Positions 8,347-17,573 of a stretch of 64,000 bases of DNA are shown in pieces. This DNA comes from Tagaea sp965279565 (GTDB lineage Bacteria; Pseudomonadota; Alphaproteobacteria; CACIAM-22H2), in assembly GCA_965279565.1 (NCBI GenBank), contig OZ257249.1, positions 2,170,001 to 2,234,000 on the forward strand, written 5' to 3'. Made by a program: the position numbers and the translations under genes. Position 1 is the stretch's first letter; the number at the start of each line of letters is the position of its first letter. The notes beneath the pieces are model-generated. The model ran no database searches and was not told where the DNA came from. It saw nothing but the letters and a program-made list of their open reading frames with translations.

Positions 8347-8928
8347 ATGCCGGCCTGCACCCCCATTTCGCCCGACCGCTTCATCGCCTTCCCGTGGAAG
8401 AACGGGCTCGGCGTGACGATGGACATCGCGGCCGCCTACGCGCCCGGCGGCGGGCCCGGAAACTGGGACAGCACGCTGTGGCGGTTCGGGCGGACGGGCA
8501 TCGGCAAGCCCGGGCCGTTCTCCGACATGACCGGTTTCGAGCGCCTCCAGATCGTGGTCCAGGGGCGCGGCCTGCGCCTTCGCGCGGCCGACGGCAGCGA
8601 GATCGACGTGCGCACGCCGTTCTCGCCCGTGCGCTTCGACGGAGCGACGAAGATCGATTCCGTCCTCGACGACGGGCCGGTCGAAGTCGTGAACCTGATC
8701 GTCCGCCGGGATTTCGCCGTCGGCGACCTGACGGTCGCGTCGGCCGGCGCGCAGATCAAGCTCGGGCCTGCGATCCATGTCGTCTACGCGCCGCAGACCA
8801 CCCTTGCCGTGGCCGTCGACGGTGTGGCGCACGCGATCCCGGCGGGCCATGCGCTGCGGATCGACGGGGCGGCATCGGTGAGTTTCGCCGAAGGTCGAGC
8901 CGTGATCGCGACGGTAAAGGCGCGCTAG
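8347..8928 (+). CDS. HutD/Ves-family cupin
   Basis: This 193-aa protein belongs to the HutD (Ves) bicupin family, with the characteristic PWKNGLGVTMDIAA near residue 17, WRFGRTGIGKPGPFSDMTG, and the FERLQIVVQGRGL segment. HutD proteins are found in histidine-utilisation regions and are thought to tune flux when urocanate or formylglutamate-type compounds accumulate; the exact reaction is unknown. No hut genes are present here; instead it is divergent from pxpBCA, so a link to pyroglutamate or glutamate metabolism is an inference. The TAG stop shares a CTAG tetranucleotide with the stop of the convergent amidase gene. Confidence 0.85.
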   Translation: MPACTPISPDRFIAFPWKNGLGVTMDIAAAYAPGGGPGNWDSTLWRFGRTGIGKPGPFSDMTGFERLQIVVQGRGLRLRAADGSEIDVRTPFSPVRFDGATKIDSVLDDGPVEVVNLIVRRDFAVGDLTVASAGAQIKLGPAIHVVYAPQTTLAVAVDGVAHAIPAGHALRIDGAASVSFAEGRAVIATVKAR

Positions 8929-10340
8929 ACCGGCGCCTTGGGTGCCGTGCGGTGGTATTGTGTCTCGCGTTCGAACGCCGCACCCAGTGCAAACAGCGTC
9001 GCCTCATCGAACGGCCTTCCGCCGAGCTGCAGGCCCAGCGGCAGGCCTTGCGCGTCGAAGCCGGCCGGAACCGAAAGTGCGGGCAGACCCATCGCGTTGA
9101 ACGGCCGCGACAGGCGGGTGAGCTTGCCGAGCGTGGCCGGCATCGCGTCGCTGTCGGTCACGTCGGTCGCCGCGATCGTCGGGACGGGGACCGCGCAGAC
9201 CGGGGCAAGCACGGCATCGCACTTGTCGAAGACCTCGGCGAGGAAGCGCGACAGCGTCGCCGCCCGGATGCGCTGGGCGTCGAGATAGGCCACCGCCGGG
9301 ACGGTCAGGCCGGGCAGCAGGCGCGAACGGACCTGCGGCGAATAGTCGGCAAGGCGCGTTTCCAGCCATGGCCGGTGCGCGGACGCACCCTCCGAGACCG
9401 TCACGAGCGCGCCGGCGGCGTTCACGGCCTCGAGATCGGGAATCTTCACCCGCGTGACCGACACGCCGAGGCGCGTGAAGGTCGCGACCGCGTCGTCGAG
9501 CATCTTCGCGATGAAGGGATGCAGGTCCTCGTCGAAATAGCCGGTGGCAAGGCCGATCCGCAGTCCCTTGACCGGGCGGGCGCATGCCGCCTCGTAGTCC
9601 GGGACGGGTTCGTTCGCCGCGGTCGCGTCGTCCGGATCGGGGCCGGCGAGCACGCCGAACAGGCGCGCGCAGTCGGCGACCGTGCGGGCGAGCGGGCCGA
9701 CCGTGTCCATCGTCCAGGACAGCGTCATCGCGCCGTGGCGGCTGACGCGGCCCCAGGTCGGCTTGATGCCGGCAAGACCGTTGCAGAAGGCGGGCATGCG
9801 GATCGATCCGCCGGTATCCGAACCCAAAGCCCCGAACACGAGCCGCGCACCGACAGATGCGCCGGAACCCGACGACGAACCGCCGGTGATGTGCGCCGTG
9901 TTCCACGGATTGCGGACATGGCCGAAATGGTAGTTGTGCCCCGTCGGACCGAAGGCGAACTCGGCCATGTTGAGCGTGCCGAGATCGAGCGCACCGGCGG
10001 CGTCGAGACGCGCCAGCGCGGTCGCGGTCACGGCCGGCTTCCAGTCGCGCCGGATCTTCGAGCCGCATGTCGCGGTGCGTCCGGCGCGGTAGTACATGTC
10101 CTTGTGGGCGAGGGGCACGCCGTGCAGCTTGCCCGACGCGGGCTTCGCGTCGGCGGCGCGCGCTGCGGCAAGTGCTGTTTCGGCATCCAGCGAGATGAAG
10201 GCGTTGAGTGCCGGCTGCCAGGTTTTCGCGCGGTCGATGCAGGCGGTCGTGATCTCGACGGCGGAAATCTTCCGTGCGGCGATCGCGTCGGCGATCTCGA
10301 CAAGCGTGGCCTGCGTGGGATCGGCGGGAAGGGCGCTCAT
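8925..10340 (-). CDS. Amidase (amidase-signature family, AtzF/GatA-like)
   Basis: This 471-aa cytoplasmic hydrolase acts on a carboxamide. The amidase-signature triad is visible as Lys80 (LAHKDMYY), cis-Ser155 in TGGSSSGSGAS and nucleophile Ser179 in GSDTGGSIRMP. The C-terminal region PFNAMGLPALSVPAGFD is typical of AtzF, allophanate hydrolase and GatA relatives. The start ATG at 10340 overlaps the stop of a 63-codon gene upstream (ATGA), which points to a small partner subunit. A role as GatA is unlikely because gatB and gatC are absent. The substrate is unknown; ureide, biuret or aryl amides are possible. Confidence 0.9.
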   Translation of the reverse strand: MSALPADPTQATLVEIADAIAARKISAVEITTACIDRAKTWQPALNAFISLDAETALAAARAADAKPASGKLHGVPLAHKDMYYRAGRTATCGSKIRRDWKPAVTATALARLDAAGALDLGTLNMAEFAFGPTGHNYHFGHVRNPWNTAHITGGSSSGSGASVGARLVFGALGSDTGGSIRMPAFCNGLAGIKPTWGRVSRHGAMTLSWTMDTVGPLARTVADCARLFGVLAGPDPDDATAANEPVPDYEAACARPVKGLRIGLATGYFDEDLHPFIAKMLDDAVATFTRLGVSVTRVKIPDLEAVNAAGALVTVSEGASAHRPWLETRLADYSPQVRSRLLPGLTVPAVAYLDAQRIRAATLSRFLAEVFDKCDAVLAPVCAVPVPTIAATDVTDSDAMPATLGKLTRLSRPFNAMGLPALSVPAGFDAQGLPLGLQLGGRPFDEATLFALGAAFERETQYHRTAPKAPV

Positions 10341-10528
10341 GCGCGCTTGCCCTGCGTCAGGCCACGGACGAGGTGCGAAGGTTCGCTGTCGAAGGGAAGG
10401 TGGGTGCGCGCGACGACCGCGATCTGCGGTCCGGCGAGCGTCACCATGCGCGCGCGGTCGGCTTGCGTGGTCTCGACATCGAGAAGTTCCGAATTGGCGG
10501 CGGCAGTACTGTCGTCGAGCGGTCGCAT
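10337..10528 (-). CDS. Small amidase-coupled protein, AtzG-like candidate
   Basis: This 63-aa reading frame has a GGAGGG ribosome site five bases before its ATG and a four-base overlap with the amidase start, so it is very likely translated. The sequence has a hydrophobic N-terminal helix (VTLAGPQIAVVARTH) and the segment LPFDSEPSHLV, which resembles the LP..EP.. end of AtzG-like/DUF4089 proteins. Those small proteins bind an AtzF/AtzE-type amidase and stabilise it, as GatC does for GatA. The family match is by eye and is uncertain; the coupling to the amidase is directly visible. A TTG at 10540 is a less likely start. Confidence 0.6.
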   Translation of the reverse strand: MRPLDDSTAAANSELLDVETTQADRARMVTLAGPQIAVVARTHLPFDSEPSHLVRGLTQGKRA

Positions 10529-10630
10529 CCGGCCCTCCAAGGCTGGGCGGACCGAATCGGCGCTCGAAGCGCCCGGATACCGCCGCCGGACAGTTTGGTC
10601 CGGCGGCGGATCGGGCTCAAGGCTTTTGGA

Positions 10631-11857
10631 TCAGGCCGCGCGACGGGCTGCCGGGGCTTCGCCCGGCATTTCCAGACGCGGGATCTGCTTGCGGATCAGG
10701 CGCTCGATGTCGCGCAGGAAGCTGCGCTCCGACGGATCGCACAGCGAGATCGCCGTGCCGTCGGCGCCGGCGCGCGCCGTGCGGCCGATGCGGTGGACGT
10801 AGCTTTCCGCGACGTTCGGCAGGTCGTAGTTGATGACGTGGCCGACGGCATCCACGTCGATGCCGCGCGCGGCGATGTCGGTGGCGACGAGGACGCGGCA
10901 CTGGCCGCTCTTGAAGGCGCCAAGGGCGCGCTCGCGCTGGCCCTGGCTCTTGTTGCCGTGGATGGCCTGCGCCGGCAGGCCGGCGCGCTCGAGATGCTCG
11001 ACCACGCGGTCGGCGCCGCGCTTGGTGCGCGCGAAGACGAGCGTGCGGGTCGTGGCGACCTTCTTGAGCAGGTCGACCAGGACCTGGCGCTTCTTGGCCG
11101 CGTCGCAGAACACGACCTTCTGCTCGACGCGCGTGGCCGTCGTGGCGACGGGCGTCACCGCGACGCGCACGGGATTGCGCAGGAGTTCGTCGGCGAGGTT
11201 GCCGATTTCCTTGGGCATCGTGGCCGAGAAGAACAGGTTCTGGCGTTCCTTGGGCAGCAGCGGGATCAGCTTGCGGATGTCGCGCATGAAGCCGAGATCG
11301 AGCATCTGGTCGGCCTCGTCGAGGACGAAGATCTCGGTCTTGTCGAGGCGCAGCGTGCCCTGGCCGAGATGGTCGAGCAGGCGGCCCGGCGTGGCGACGA
11401 CGATGTCGACGCCGCTCTGGAGCTGGCGGGCCTGCGGACCGAACGAGACGCCGCCATAGACGACCGCACCGCGGATCGGCAGTTCGCGTCCGTAGGCGCG
11501 GAAGCTGTCGGCGATCTGGCCGGCGAGTTCGCGGGTCGGCGACAGCACCAGTGCACGGCAATAGCCGCGGCCCGGGCGCTGTTGGGAGGCCATCAGGCGG
11601 TGGAGGATCGGCAGCGCGAAGGCGGCGGTCTTGCCGGTTCCGGTCTGCGCGATGCCGAGGAGGTCCTTGCCGGCCATCACCTGCGGGATCGCCTGCAGCT
11701 GGATCGGCGTCGGGGTCGTGTAGCCCTCGGCGAGGACCGCCTTCAGGATCGGGGCGGAAAGGCCGAGCGTGTCGAAGGTGGGGCCGGTCGGGGTCGGGGC
11801 GGGGGTCTGGGTCGCGGTGTTGGCGATGATGTTGTCGTTCTGGATGACTTCAGTCAC
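10631..11857 (-). CDS. DEAD-box ATP-dependent RNA helicase, RhlE-type
   Basis: This 408-aa RNA helicase unwinds structured RNA, probably in ribosome assembly or mRNA turnover. In order it has the aromatic Phe28 and Q motif (TPIQLQAIP), Walker A AQTGTGKT at 70-77, PTRELAGQI, TPGR, DEAD (VLDEADQMLD, near residue 175), SAT (FFSATMP), then RecA domain 2 with VATDIAARGID and HRIGRTARAG. The tail is short (APAARRAA) and basic, without the long Arg/Gly extension of some members. The GTG at 11857 is chosen because homologues begin near there; an in-frame ATG at 11929 would add 24 atypical residues. It is monocistronic. Cold induction through the 5' leader is common for such genes but is not shown here. 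Confidence 0.93.
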   Translation of the reverse strand: MTEVIQNDNIIANTATQTPAPTPTGPTFDTLGLSAPILKAVLAEGYTTPTPIQLQAIPQVMAGKDLLGIAQTGTGKTAAFALPILHRLMASQQRPGRGYCRALVLSPTRELAGQIADSFRAYGRELPIRGAVVYGGVSFGPQARQLQSGVDIVVATPGRLLDHLGQGTLRLDKTEIFVLDEADQMLDLGFMRDIRKLIPLLPKERQNLFFSATMPKEIGNLADELLRNPVRVAVTPVATTATRVEQKVVFCDAAKKRQVLVDLLKKVATTRTLVFARTKRGADRVVEHLERAGLPAQAIHGNKSQGQRERALGAFKSGQCRVLVATDIAARGIDVDAVGHVINYDLPNVAESYVHRIGRTARAGADGTAISLCDPSERSFLRDIERLIRKQIPRLEMPGEAPAARRAA

Positions 11858-12185
11858 TGAGTTCTCTTTTCGTCGAATATAGACAGTCGCGCGGCGGTCG
11901 CCCTCGCAAGGGTCGATGCCGTGTGCCACGGGGCTATCCGGTTCTGGGACCGCCCGTGCGTGTCCGGGCGAGGTGTCTTGGAGCTACCGGCGGGTCGCGA
12001 TCTAATCGTCGATCGCGCTCACGCGAGCCGGAAACCAAAGGCCGCACGAGGCGGCGCGACACGGGTTATGCTTTGTGCAGTGCAAAAAGTCAAGCGACGC
12101 CGGTATTTGGTTCCGCATGGCTGCCGCCCCGGGAACGCAGGCTGGCGGATGTAGGCAGCGCGCGGGTTTGCTAGGGTTGCCGCCC
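11858..12185. other. 328-bp intergenic region between divergent genes
   Basis: This gap holds the promoters of the helicase and the P450 gene. I see no convincing gene in it. A short AT-richer stretch near 12068-12095 (TTATGCTTTGTGCAGTGCAA) contains TATGCT, a possible -10 element, and TGCA-G-TGCA, a small inverted repeat that could be an operator. The helicase-proximal side (11858-11885) is purine-rich on the - strand and gives only a weak AAGAGAA ribosome site. Confidence 0.4.
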
Positions 12186-13409
12186 ATGCCGTTGGATATC
12201 GACCCGCGCGCCGCAGACTTTATCGCCGATCCGTACCCGGCGCTTGCGGCGATTCGGGGTGTCCAGCCGGTGTTCCGGTCCGCATCGCTGGGCGGCTGGG
12301 TCGTCACACGCCATGCCGACTGCAAGGCGCTGCTGAAAGACCAGCGCCTGTCGGCCGATCGGATGGGCCCGTTCTTCGCGCACATGCCCGACGACCGGCG
12401 CGCGCGCGTGGAACGCCTCGAAGCGATGGTGACGCGTTGGGCGGTATTCGTCGATCCGCCCGACCATACGCGCCTGCGCGGCCTGATGAACAAGGCCTTC
12501 AGCCCGCGCGCGATCGAGGGGCTGGGGCCGCTGGTGGCGCGCCGTGTCGACGCGCTGATCGACGCGTTCGCTGGCCGCGGGCGGATCGACTTCATCCGCG
12601 ACTTCGCCTATCCGCTGCCCGCGACCGTCATCGCCGACCTGCTCGGCGTGCCGCTCGAAGATGTCGACCTGCTCAAGCGCTGGTCCGACGATCTGGGTGC
12701 CTTCGTGCTGACCGCACGCGCCACGCCCGACAAGTACGAACGCGCCGAGGCCGCCGCGCGCGAGATGGAGACCTATTTCGGCGATCTCGTCGAGGCGCGC
12801 CGCGCGAATCCGGGCGACGACGCGGCCTCGTGGATGATCGGGGCCGCCGACCGCGACGCGCGCATGTCGCGCGAGGAGCTCGTGGCGACCTGCGTGCTGC
12901 TGCTCTTCGCGGGCCACGAGACGACGACGCACCTGATCGGCAACGGAATGTGGTCGCTGCTGACGCATCCGGCCGAGATGGCGCGCTTTCGCGCGCACGC
13001 CGACGATGCCGCCTTCGTCGAAAGTGCGGTCGAGGAGATGCTGCGCTGGGACGGCCCAAGCCTCGCGCAGGTGCGCGTCGCGCGCGACAGGTACGAATGG
13101 CAGGGCGTTGTCTTCGAGCCGGGCGACCGCATCTTCCTGATGCTCGCGGCGGCCGACCGCGACCCCAACATGTTCGCCGATCCCGACCGTTTCGATCTCG
13201 GCCGCGATCCCAATCCGCATCTGGCCTTCGGCTTCGGCATCCATTTCTGCGTCGGGGCACCGCTGGCACGGCTCGAGGCGCGCGTCGCGTTCCCGCGACT
13301 GCTGAAGCGACTGCCGCACTTGGCGCTGGCGCCGCAGGCACTGCGCTGGTCGGACAATCTGGTCGTGCGCGGCCTGCATTCGCTCGAACTCGATCTGGAC
13401 ACGGAATAG
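12186..13409 (+). CDS. Cytochrome P450
   Basis: This soluble bacterial P450 (407 aa) is a heme-thiolate mono-oxygenase fed by a ferredoxin. The I-helix oxygen-binding motif is FAGHETTTH near residue 242, the K-helix ExxR is EEMLRW near 283-287, and the heme loop FGFGIHFCVGAPLARLE places the thiolate ligand at Cys355. FVDPPDHTRLRGLMNKAF is the usual bacterial N-terminal signature. The ATG at 12186 matches family length; a longer upstream reading is not supported by a ribosome site. The TAXI-type binding protein starts 12 bases after its stop, suggesting an operon. No ferredoxin or reductase is nearby, so it must use partners encoded elsewhere. The substrate is unknown. Confidence 0.93.
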   Translation: MPLDIDPRAADFIADPYPALAAIRGVQPVFRSASLGGWVVTRHADCKALLKDQRLSADRMGPFFAHMPDDRRARVERLEAMVTRWAVFVDPPDHTRLRGLMNKAFSPRAIEGLGPLVARRVDALIDAFAGRGRIDFIRDFAYPLPATVIADLLGVPLEDVDLLKRWSDDLGAFVLTARATPDKYERAEAAAREMETYFGDLVEARRANPGDDAASWMIGAADRDARMSREELVATCVLLLFAGHETTTHLIGNGMWSLLTHPAEMARFRAHADDAAFVESAVEEMLRWDGPSLAQVRVARDRYEWQGVVFEPGDRIFLMLAAADRDPNMFADPDRFDLGRDPNPHLAFGFGIHFCVGAPLARLEARVAFPRLLKRLPHLALAPQALRWSDNLVVRGLHSLELDLDTE

Positions 13410-13421
13410 GAACGGCGTGCG

Positions 13422-14699
13422 ATGCGCGAGGCGCTGAAAGTCTATCTCCCGATCATCCTGCTGATCGTCGCCGGCTTCGCGGTGGCGCTGCGGTTCGTGG
13501 CACCCCCGCCGCCGGACCGCATCGTCATGGCGGCGGGTGCTCCGGGCGGCGCCTATATCGAGTTCGCCAAGCAGTATGCCGAGATCCTCGCGAAGGACCG
13601 CGTCACGCTCGAGATCGTCGAGACGGCCGGTGCGGCCGACAACCTGCGGCGCCTGTCCGATCGCTCGGCCTCCGTCGAGATCGGCCTCGTCCAGGGCGGC
13701 GTGGGATCGGAAGAAGGCTCGCCCGGTCTCGTGGCGCTAGGTTCGGTGTTCTACGAGCCGGTCTGGCTCGTGCTGCGCACCGATGTCGCGGTCGACAAGC
13801 TCCACGACCTGCGTTCGCGCCGCATCGCGATCGGCAGCGACGGCTCGGGCACGCAGATCCTCGTGCGTCAGGTGCTGCGCGCGAACGGGCTCGACGTCGT
13901 GCGCGACGTCGACGCGCGCGCGATCGGCACGGGCGCCTCGTTCGATGCCCTGCGTGACGGTTCGGTCGACGCGGCGTTCTTCGTCGCGGCGCGCGCACCG
14001 GCCGCCCTCTCTGATCTGCTGGCCGGCGGCAAGCACCGGCTCTACAGCTTCGATCGCCACGCGGCCTACCGCCATAATTTCCCGTTCCTGTCGTCGATCA
14101 CGCTGCCGAGCGGAGCCCTCGATCTCGCGCGCGACGTGCCGAACGACGACACGATCCTGCTCGCACCGGTCGCCCAGCTCGTCGCGCGCGAGGACGTGCA
14201 TCCCGCACTCGTCCAGCTCCTGATCAAGGCCGCGAAGGACGTGCACGGGCCCCGCCAGATCTTCGCGCCCGCGGGAACCTTCCCGACGACGCGCTTCGCG
14301 GACTTCCCGCTGCACGAGGATTCCGAACGCCTGATCGAGCGCGGCCCGAACTTCCTCGCGCGCTATCTGCCGTTCTGGGCGGCGGTGCTGGTCGAACGCA
14401 GTCTCGTCATGCTGATCCCGATCGTCACGCTGATGATCCCGCTCGCGCGCATCGCACCGCCCGCCTATCGCTGGCAGGTCCGGGCGAAGATCTTCTCGAA
14501 GTACAAGGCGCTGCGGCGCATCGAAGCGGACCTGCGCGCGGCGACGACTCCGCTGCAGCGCGCGGCCCTGCTGTCCGAACTCGACGTACTACAGGCAGCT
14601 GCGGGCGCCCTGAAAGTGCCGGCCGGCTATGCCGACATGCTCTTCAACTTGCGGCTCCACATCCGTTTCGTCCGCGAAATCGTTGCGGAAATTCGATAA
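13422..14699 (+). CDS. TAXI-family solute-binding protein with C-terminal membrane anchor
   Basis: This 425-aa protein begins with a membrane segment (residues 7-25, YLPIILLIVAGFAVALRFV), then a TAXI-type TRAP binding fold: MAAGAPGGAYIEFAKQYAEIL, LVQGGV, IAIGSDGSGTQILVRQVL and VDAAFFVA. Unlike ordinary TAXI proteins of about 320 aa it continues into a second membrane segment near 325-350 (FWAAVLVERSLVMLIPIVTLMIPL) and a basic helical tail of about 70 residues that would be cytoplasmic. No TRAP permease is encoded nearby. It may therefore be an anchored binding protein or a sensor rather than the soluble subunit of a transporter. It follows the P450 gene by 12 bases. Confidence 0.85.
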   Translation: MREALKVYLPIILLIVAGFAVALRFVAPPPPDRIVMAAGAPGGAYIEFAKQYAEILAKDRVTLEIVETAGAADNLRRLSDRSASVEIGLVQGGVGSEEGSPGLVALGSVFYEPVWLVLRTDVAVDKLHDLRSRRIAIGSDGSGTQILVRQVLRANGLDVVRDVDARAIGTGASFDALRDGSVDAAFFVAARAPAALSDLLAGGKHRLYSFDRHAAYRHNFPFLSSITLPSGALDLARDVPNDDTILLAPVAQLVAREDVHPALVQLLIKAAKDVHGPRQIFAPAGTFPTTRFADFPLHEDSERLIERGPNFLARYLPFWAAVLVERSLVMLIPIVTLMIPLARIAPPAYRWQVRAKIFSKYKALRRIEADLRAATTPLQRAALLSELDVLQAAAGALKVPAGYADMLFNLRLHIRFVREIVAEIR

Positions 14700-14855
14700 A
14701 TACCCGCGTCAAAACAACGCACTAGATTAATTGCGGCCGGGCGTGCCGACGTAAACGGTTCGGTAACTCCGGTAAGGTTAAAACCGCTTCTGACGGTGAA
14801 GTGTCCAATCGGTCCGCGACCCGCGGACGGGGTCCGGACGACGACGGAGAGAAAA

Positions 14856-17549
14856 ATGGACGACCTGCTGCGCGACTTCCTGACCGAGACGAACGAGAAT
14901 CTCGGCGTGCTCGACACGGAGATCGTCAAGCTCGAGCAGAACCCGAACGATCCGGGACTGGTCGGCAGCATCTTCCGGATCATGCACACCATCAAGGGCA
15001 CGTGCGGCTTTCTCGGCCTGCCGCGCCTGGAAAAGGTCGCGCATGCCGGCGAGAACCTCCTCGACCAGATCCGCGACGGCAAGCTCATCCCGAACGAGCA
15101 GGCCGTCACGCTCATTCTCGAAGCGCTCGACCGGATCAAAAGCCTGCTCTCCGTGCTCGAGCAGACCGAAGCCGAGCCCGAAGGCGACGACAGCGATCTG
15201 ATCAAGCGCCTCAACGACTATGCCAGCGGCAAGACGCCGGCGAACGGCCCGCCGGTCGCGGCGGCCGTCCCGCTCCAGGCGCTCGCCCCCGCGCCGTCGG
15301 CCGAGCCCGAAGCGGACGAGCACGGCTTCGTGCCCGTTCCGGCCCACAAGACCGCCGCCGTCGCCGACGCGCTGGCCGCCCAGAAGGCGCCCGCGGCCGA
15401 ACCGGCACCGGCACCCGCACCCGTTCCGGCACCCGTCGCCGCCAAGCCGGCCGCCAAGGCCGAGCAGCCGCGCGGCGAGCCGACCGAATCCGCCGTCGCC
15501 GCCTCGTCGATCCGCGTGAACGTCGACGTGCTCGAGAACCTGATGACGATGGTCTCCGAGCTCGTGCTGACCCGCAACCAGCTCCTCCAGATCCTGCGCT
15601 CGCAGAAGGACAGCGAGTTCTCGGGCCCGCTCCAGCGCCTCAACCACGTCACGTCCGAGCTGCAGGAAGGCGTCATGAAGACGCGCATGCAGCCGATCGG
15701 CAACGCCTGGTCCAAGCTGCCGCGCCTGATCCGCGATCTCAGCCACGAACTTGGCAAGAAGATCGACCTGCAGATGCACGGCCAGGACACCGAGCTCGAC
15801 CGCCAGGTGCTCGAACTCATCAAGGACCCGCTGACGCATCTCGTGCGCAACTGCGCCGACCACGGGCTGGAACGCCCCGAAGAGCGCCGCGCCGCCGGCA
15901 AGCCGGAGACCGGCCGCGTCAACCTCAACGCCTTCCACGAAGGCGGCCACATCATCATCGAGATCACGGACGACGGCCGCGGTCTCAACATCGATAAGAT
16001 CAAGCAGAAGGCGATCCAGAACGGCGTGTGCAGCGAGGCGGAAGCCGCCACGCTCACCGACCAGCAGGTCGCCCAGTTCATCTTCAAGGCCGGCTTCTCC
16101 ACCGCCGCCGTCGTCACGTCGGTCTCGGGCCGCGGCGTGGGCATGGACGTCGTGCGCACAAACATCGAGAAGATCGGCGGCACGGTCGAGCTGAAGTTCC
16201 AGCGCGGCAAGGGTACCAGCTTCGTCATCAAGATCCCGCTGACGCTCGCGATCGTCTCGGCACTCGTCGTCGAATGCTCGGGCGAGCGCTTCGCGATCCC
16301 GCAGATCAGCGTGCTCGAACTGGTGCGCGCCACGGCCGGGTCGGAGACCACGATCGAGCGCGTCAACGACTCGCCGTTCCTGCGCCTGCGCAACCGCCTG
16401 CTGCCGCTCGTCAGCCTGCACGACATGCTGAAGCTCGGCGAGGACCGCGGCGTGGACGCTTCGGAGAGCTTCATCGTCGTCACTCAGGTCGGCACCTACA
16501 CCTTCGGCATCATGGTCGACCGCGTGTTCGACACCGAGGAAATCGTCGTCAAGCCGGTGGCCCCCATCCTGCGCGACATCTCGATGTTCTCGGGCAACAC
16601 GATCCTGGGCGACGGCTCGGTGATCATGATCCTCGATCCCAACGGCATCGCCGCCGCATCGGGCGAATCCGCCTCGATGGGCGAGCAGGCCGCGGCCGCC
16701 CAGGTCGACGAACGCGCCAAGTCCGAATCCCAGCGCATCGCGCTGCTGGTCTTCCGCGCCGGCGGCCAGGCACCCAAGGCCGTGCCGCTGTCGCTCATCG
16801 CGCGCCTGGAAGAGACCGACGCCACGACGATCGAGTTCTCGGACGGCAAGCCCGTGCTGCAGTATCGCGGCAAGCTGATGCCGCTCGTCACGATCGATCC
16901 GTCCTACGCGATCCGCAGCGAGGGCCGCCAGTCGATCCTCGTGTTCGCCGACCGCAACCGGAACATGGGCCTGCTGGTCGACGAGATCGTCGACATCGTC
17001 GAAGAACGCCTCGAGGTCGAGATGAACAACGTCCGTCCCGGCATGGTCGGTTCCGCGATCATCTCCGGCAAGGCGACCGACGTCATCGATACCGCGCACT
17101 ACCTGTCGCTCGCCTTCGGCGACTGGTTCGGCAAGTCGGACTCGCCGTTCGGCCAGACGCAGTCGCGCCGCCTGCTGCTCGTCGACGACAGCCCGTTCTT
17201 CCGCAACCTGCTTCAGCCGATCCTGTCGGTTGCGGGTTACGAAGTGACGACCGCCGACACCGGCACGCAGGCGCTGGCCATGTGCGAAGCCGGCCGAGAC
17301 TTCGACATCGTCGTGTCCGACATCGAGATGCCGGGCATGAGCGGCTTCGAATTCGCCGAGGCGCTGCGCAAGATCGAGCGCTTCCGCGAAACGCCGGTCC
17401 TGGCCCTGTCCTCGCACACCCATCCGCAGGACATCGAGCGCGCGCGCCGCGTGGGCTTCACCGACTTCATCCCGAAGCTCGACCGCGAAGGCCTGCTGGC
17501 CTCGCTGAACGAGCTGAGTGCGGCCAACCGCGTCGCGGCCGCCCAGTAG
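14856..17549 (+). CDS. cheA: Chemotaxis histidine kinase CheA, hybrid with receiver domain
   Basis: This 897-aa cytoplasmic kinase takes signals from chemoreceptors and phosphorylates CheY-type regulators. Domain order: Hpt with phospho-acceptor His44 (RIMHTIKGTCGF), a Pro/Ala-rich linker about 135-215, the dimerisation helices about 220-285 (VLENLMTMVSELVLTRNQLL), the HATPase with N-box LVRNCADHGLE near 328 and G1 TDDGRGLN near 369, a first CheW-like domain about 465-600, a second CheW-like repeat about 625-755, and a C-terminal receiver from about 770 with phospho-acceptor Asp near 822 (VVSDIEMPG). The extra receiver resembles CheA-REC hybrids such as FrzE-like kinases. ATG 14856 has a GGAGAG site and the family start MDDLLRDFL. 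It is the first gene of cheA-cheW. Confidence 0.96.
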   Translation: MDDLLRDFLTETNENLGVLDTEIVKLEQNPNDPGLVGSIFRIMHTIKGTCGFLGLPRLEKVAHAGENLLDQIRDGKLIPNEQAVTLILEALDRIKSLLSVLEQTEAEPEGDDSDLIKRLNDYASGKTPANGPPVAAAVPLQALAPAPSAEPEADEHGFVPVPAHKTAAVADALAAQKAPAAEPAPAPAPVPAPVAAKPAAKAEQPRGEPTESAVAASSIRVNVDVLENLMTMVSELVLTRNQLLQILRSQKDSEFSGPLQRLNHVTSELQEGVMKTRMQPIGNAWSKLPRLIRDLSHELGKKIDLQMHGQDTELDRQVLELIKDPLTHLVRNCADHGLERPEERRAAGKPETGRVNLNAFHEGGHIIIEITDDGRGLNIDKIKQKAIQNGVCSEAEAATLTDQQVAQFIFKAGFSTAAVVTSVSGRGVGMDVVRTNIEKIGGTVELKFQRGKGTSFVIKIPLTLAIVSALVVECSGERFAIPQISVLELVRATAGSETTIERVNDSPFLRLRNRLLPLVSLHDMLKLGEDRGVDASESFIVVTQVGTYTFGIMVDRVFDTEEIVVKPVAPILRDISMFSGNTILGDGSVIMILDPNGIAAASGESASMGEQAAAAQVDERAKSESQRIALLVFRAGGQAPKAVPLSLIARLEETDATTIEFSDGKPVLQYRGKLMPLVTIDPSYAIRSEGRQSILVFADRNRNMGLLVDEIVDIVEERLEVEMNNVRPGMVGSAIISGKATDVIDTAHYLSLAFGDWFGKSDSPFGQTQSRRLLLVDDSPFFRNLLQPILSVAGYEVTTADTGTQALAMCEAGRDFDIVVSDIEMPGMSGFEFAEALRKIERFRETPVLALSSHTHPQDIERARRVGFTDFIPKLDREGLLASLNELSAANRVAAAQ

Positions 17550-17573
17550 GCGCCGGGTCCAGGAGAAAGACAG

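Noticed and set aside
14778..17423. 881-codon open frame on the - strand opposite cheA
   Set aside because: It is a GC-rich antisense frame of cheA with repetitive Arg/Gly/Asp/Ala composition and no domain; cheA on the + strand has full domain support.
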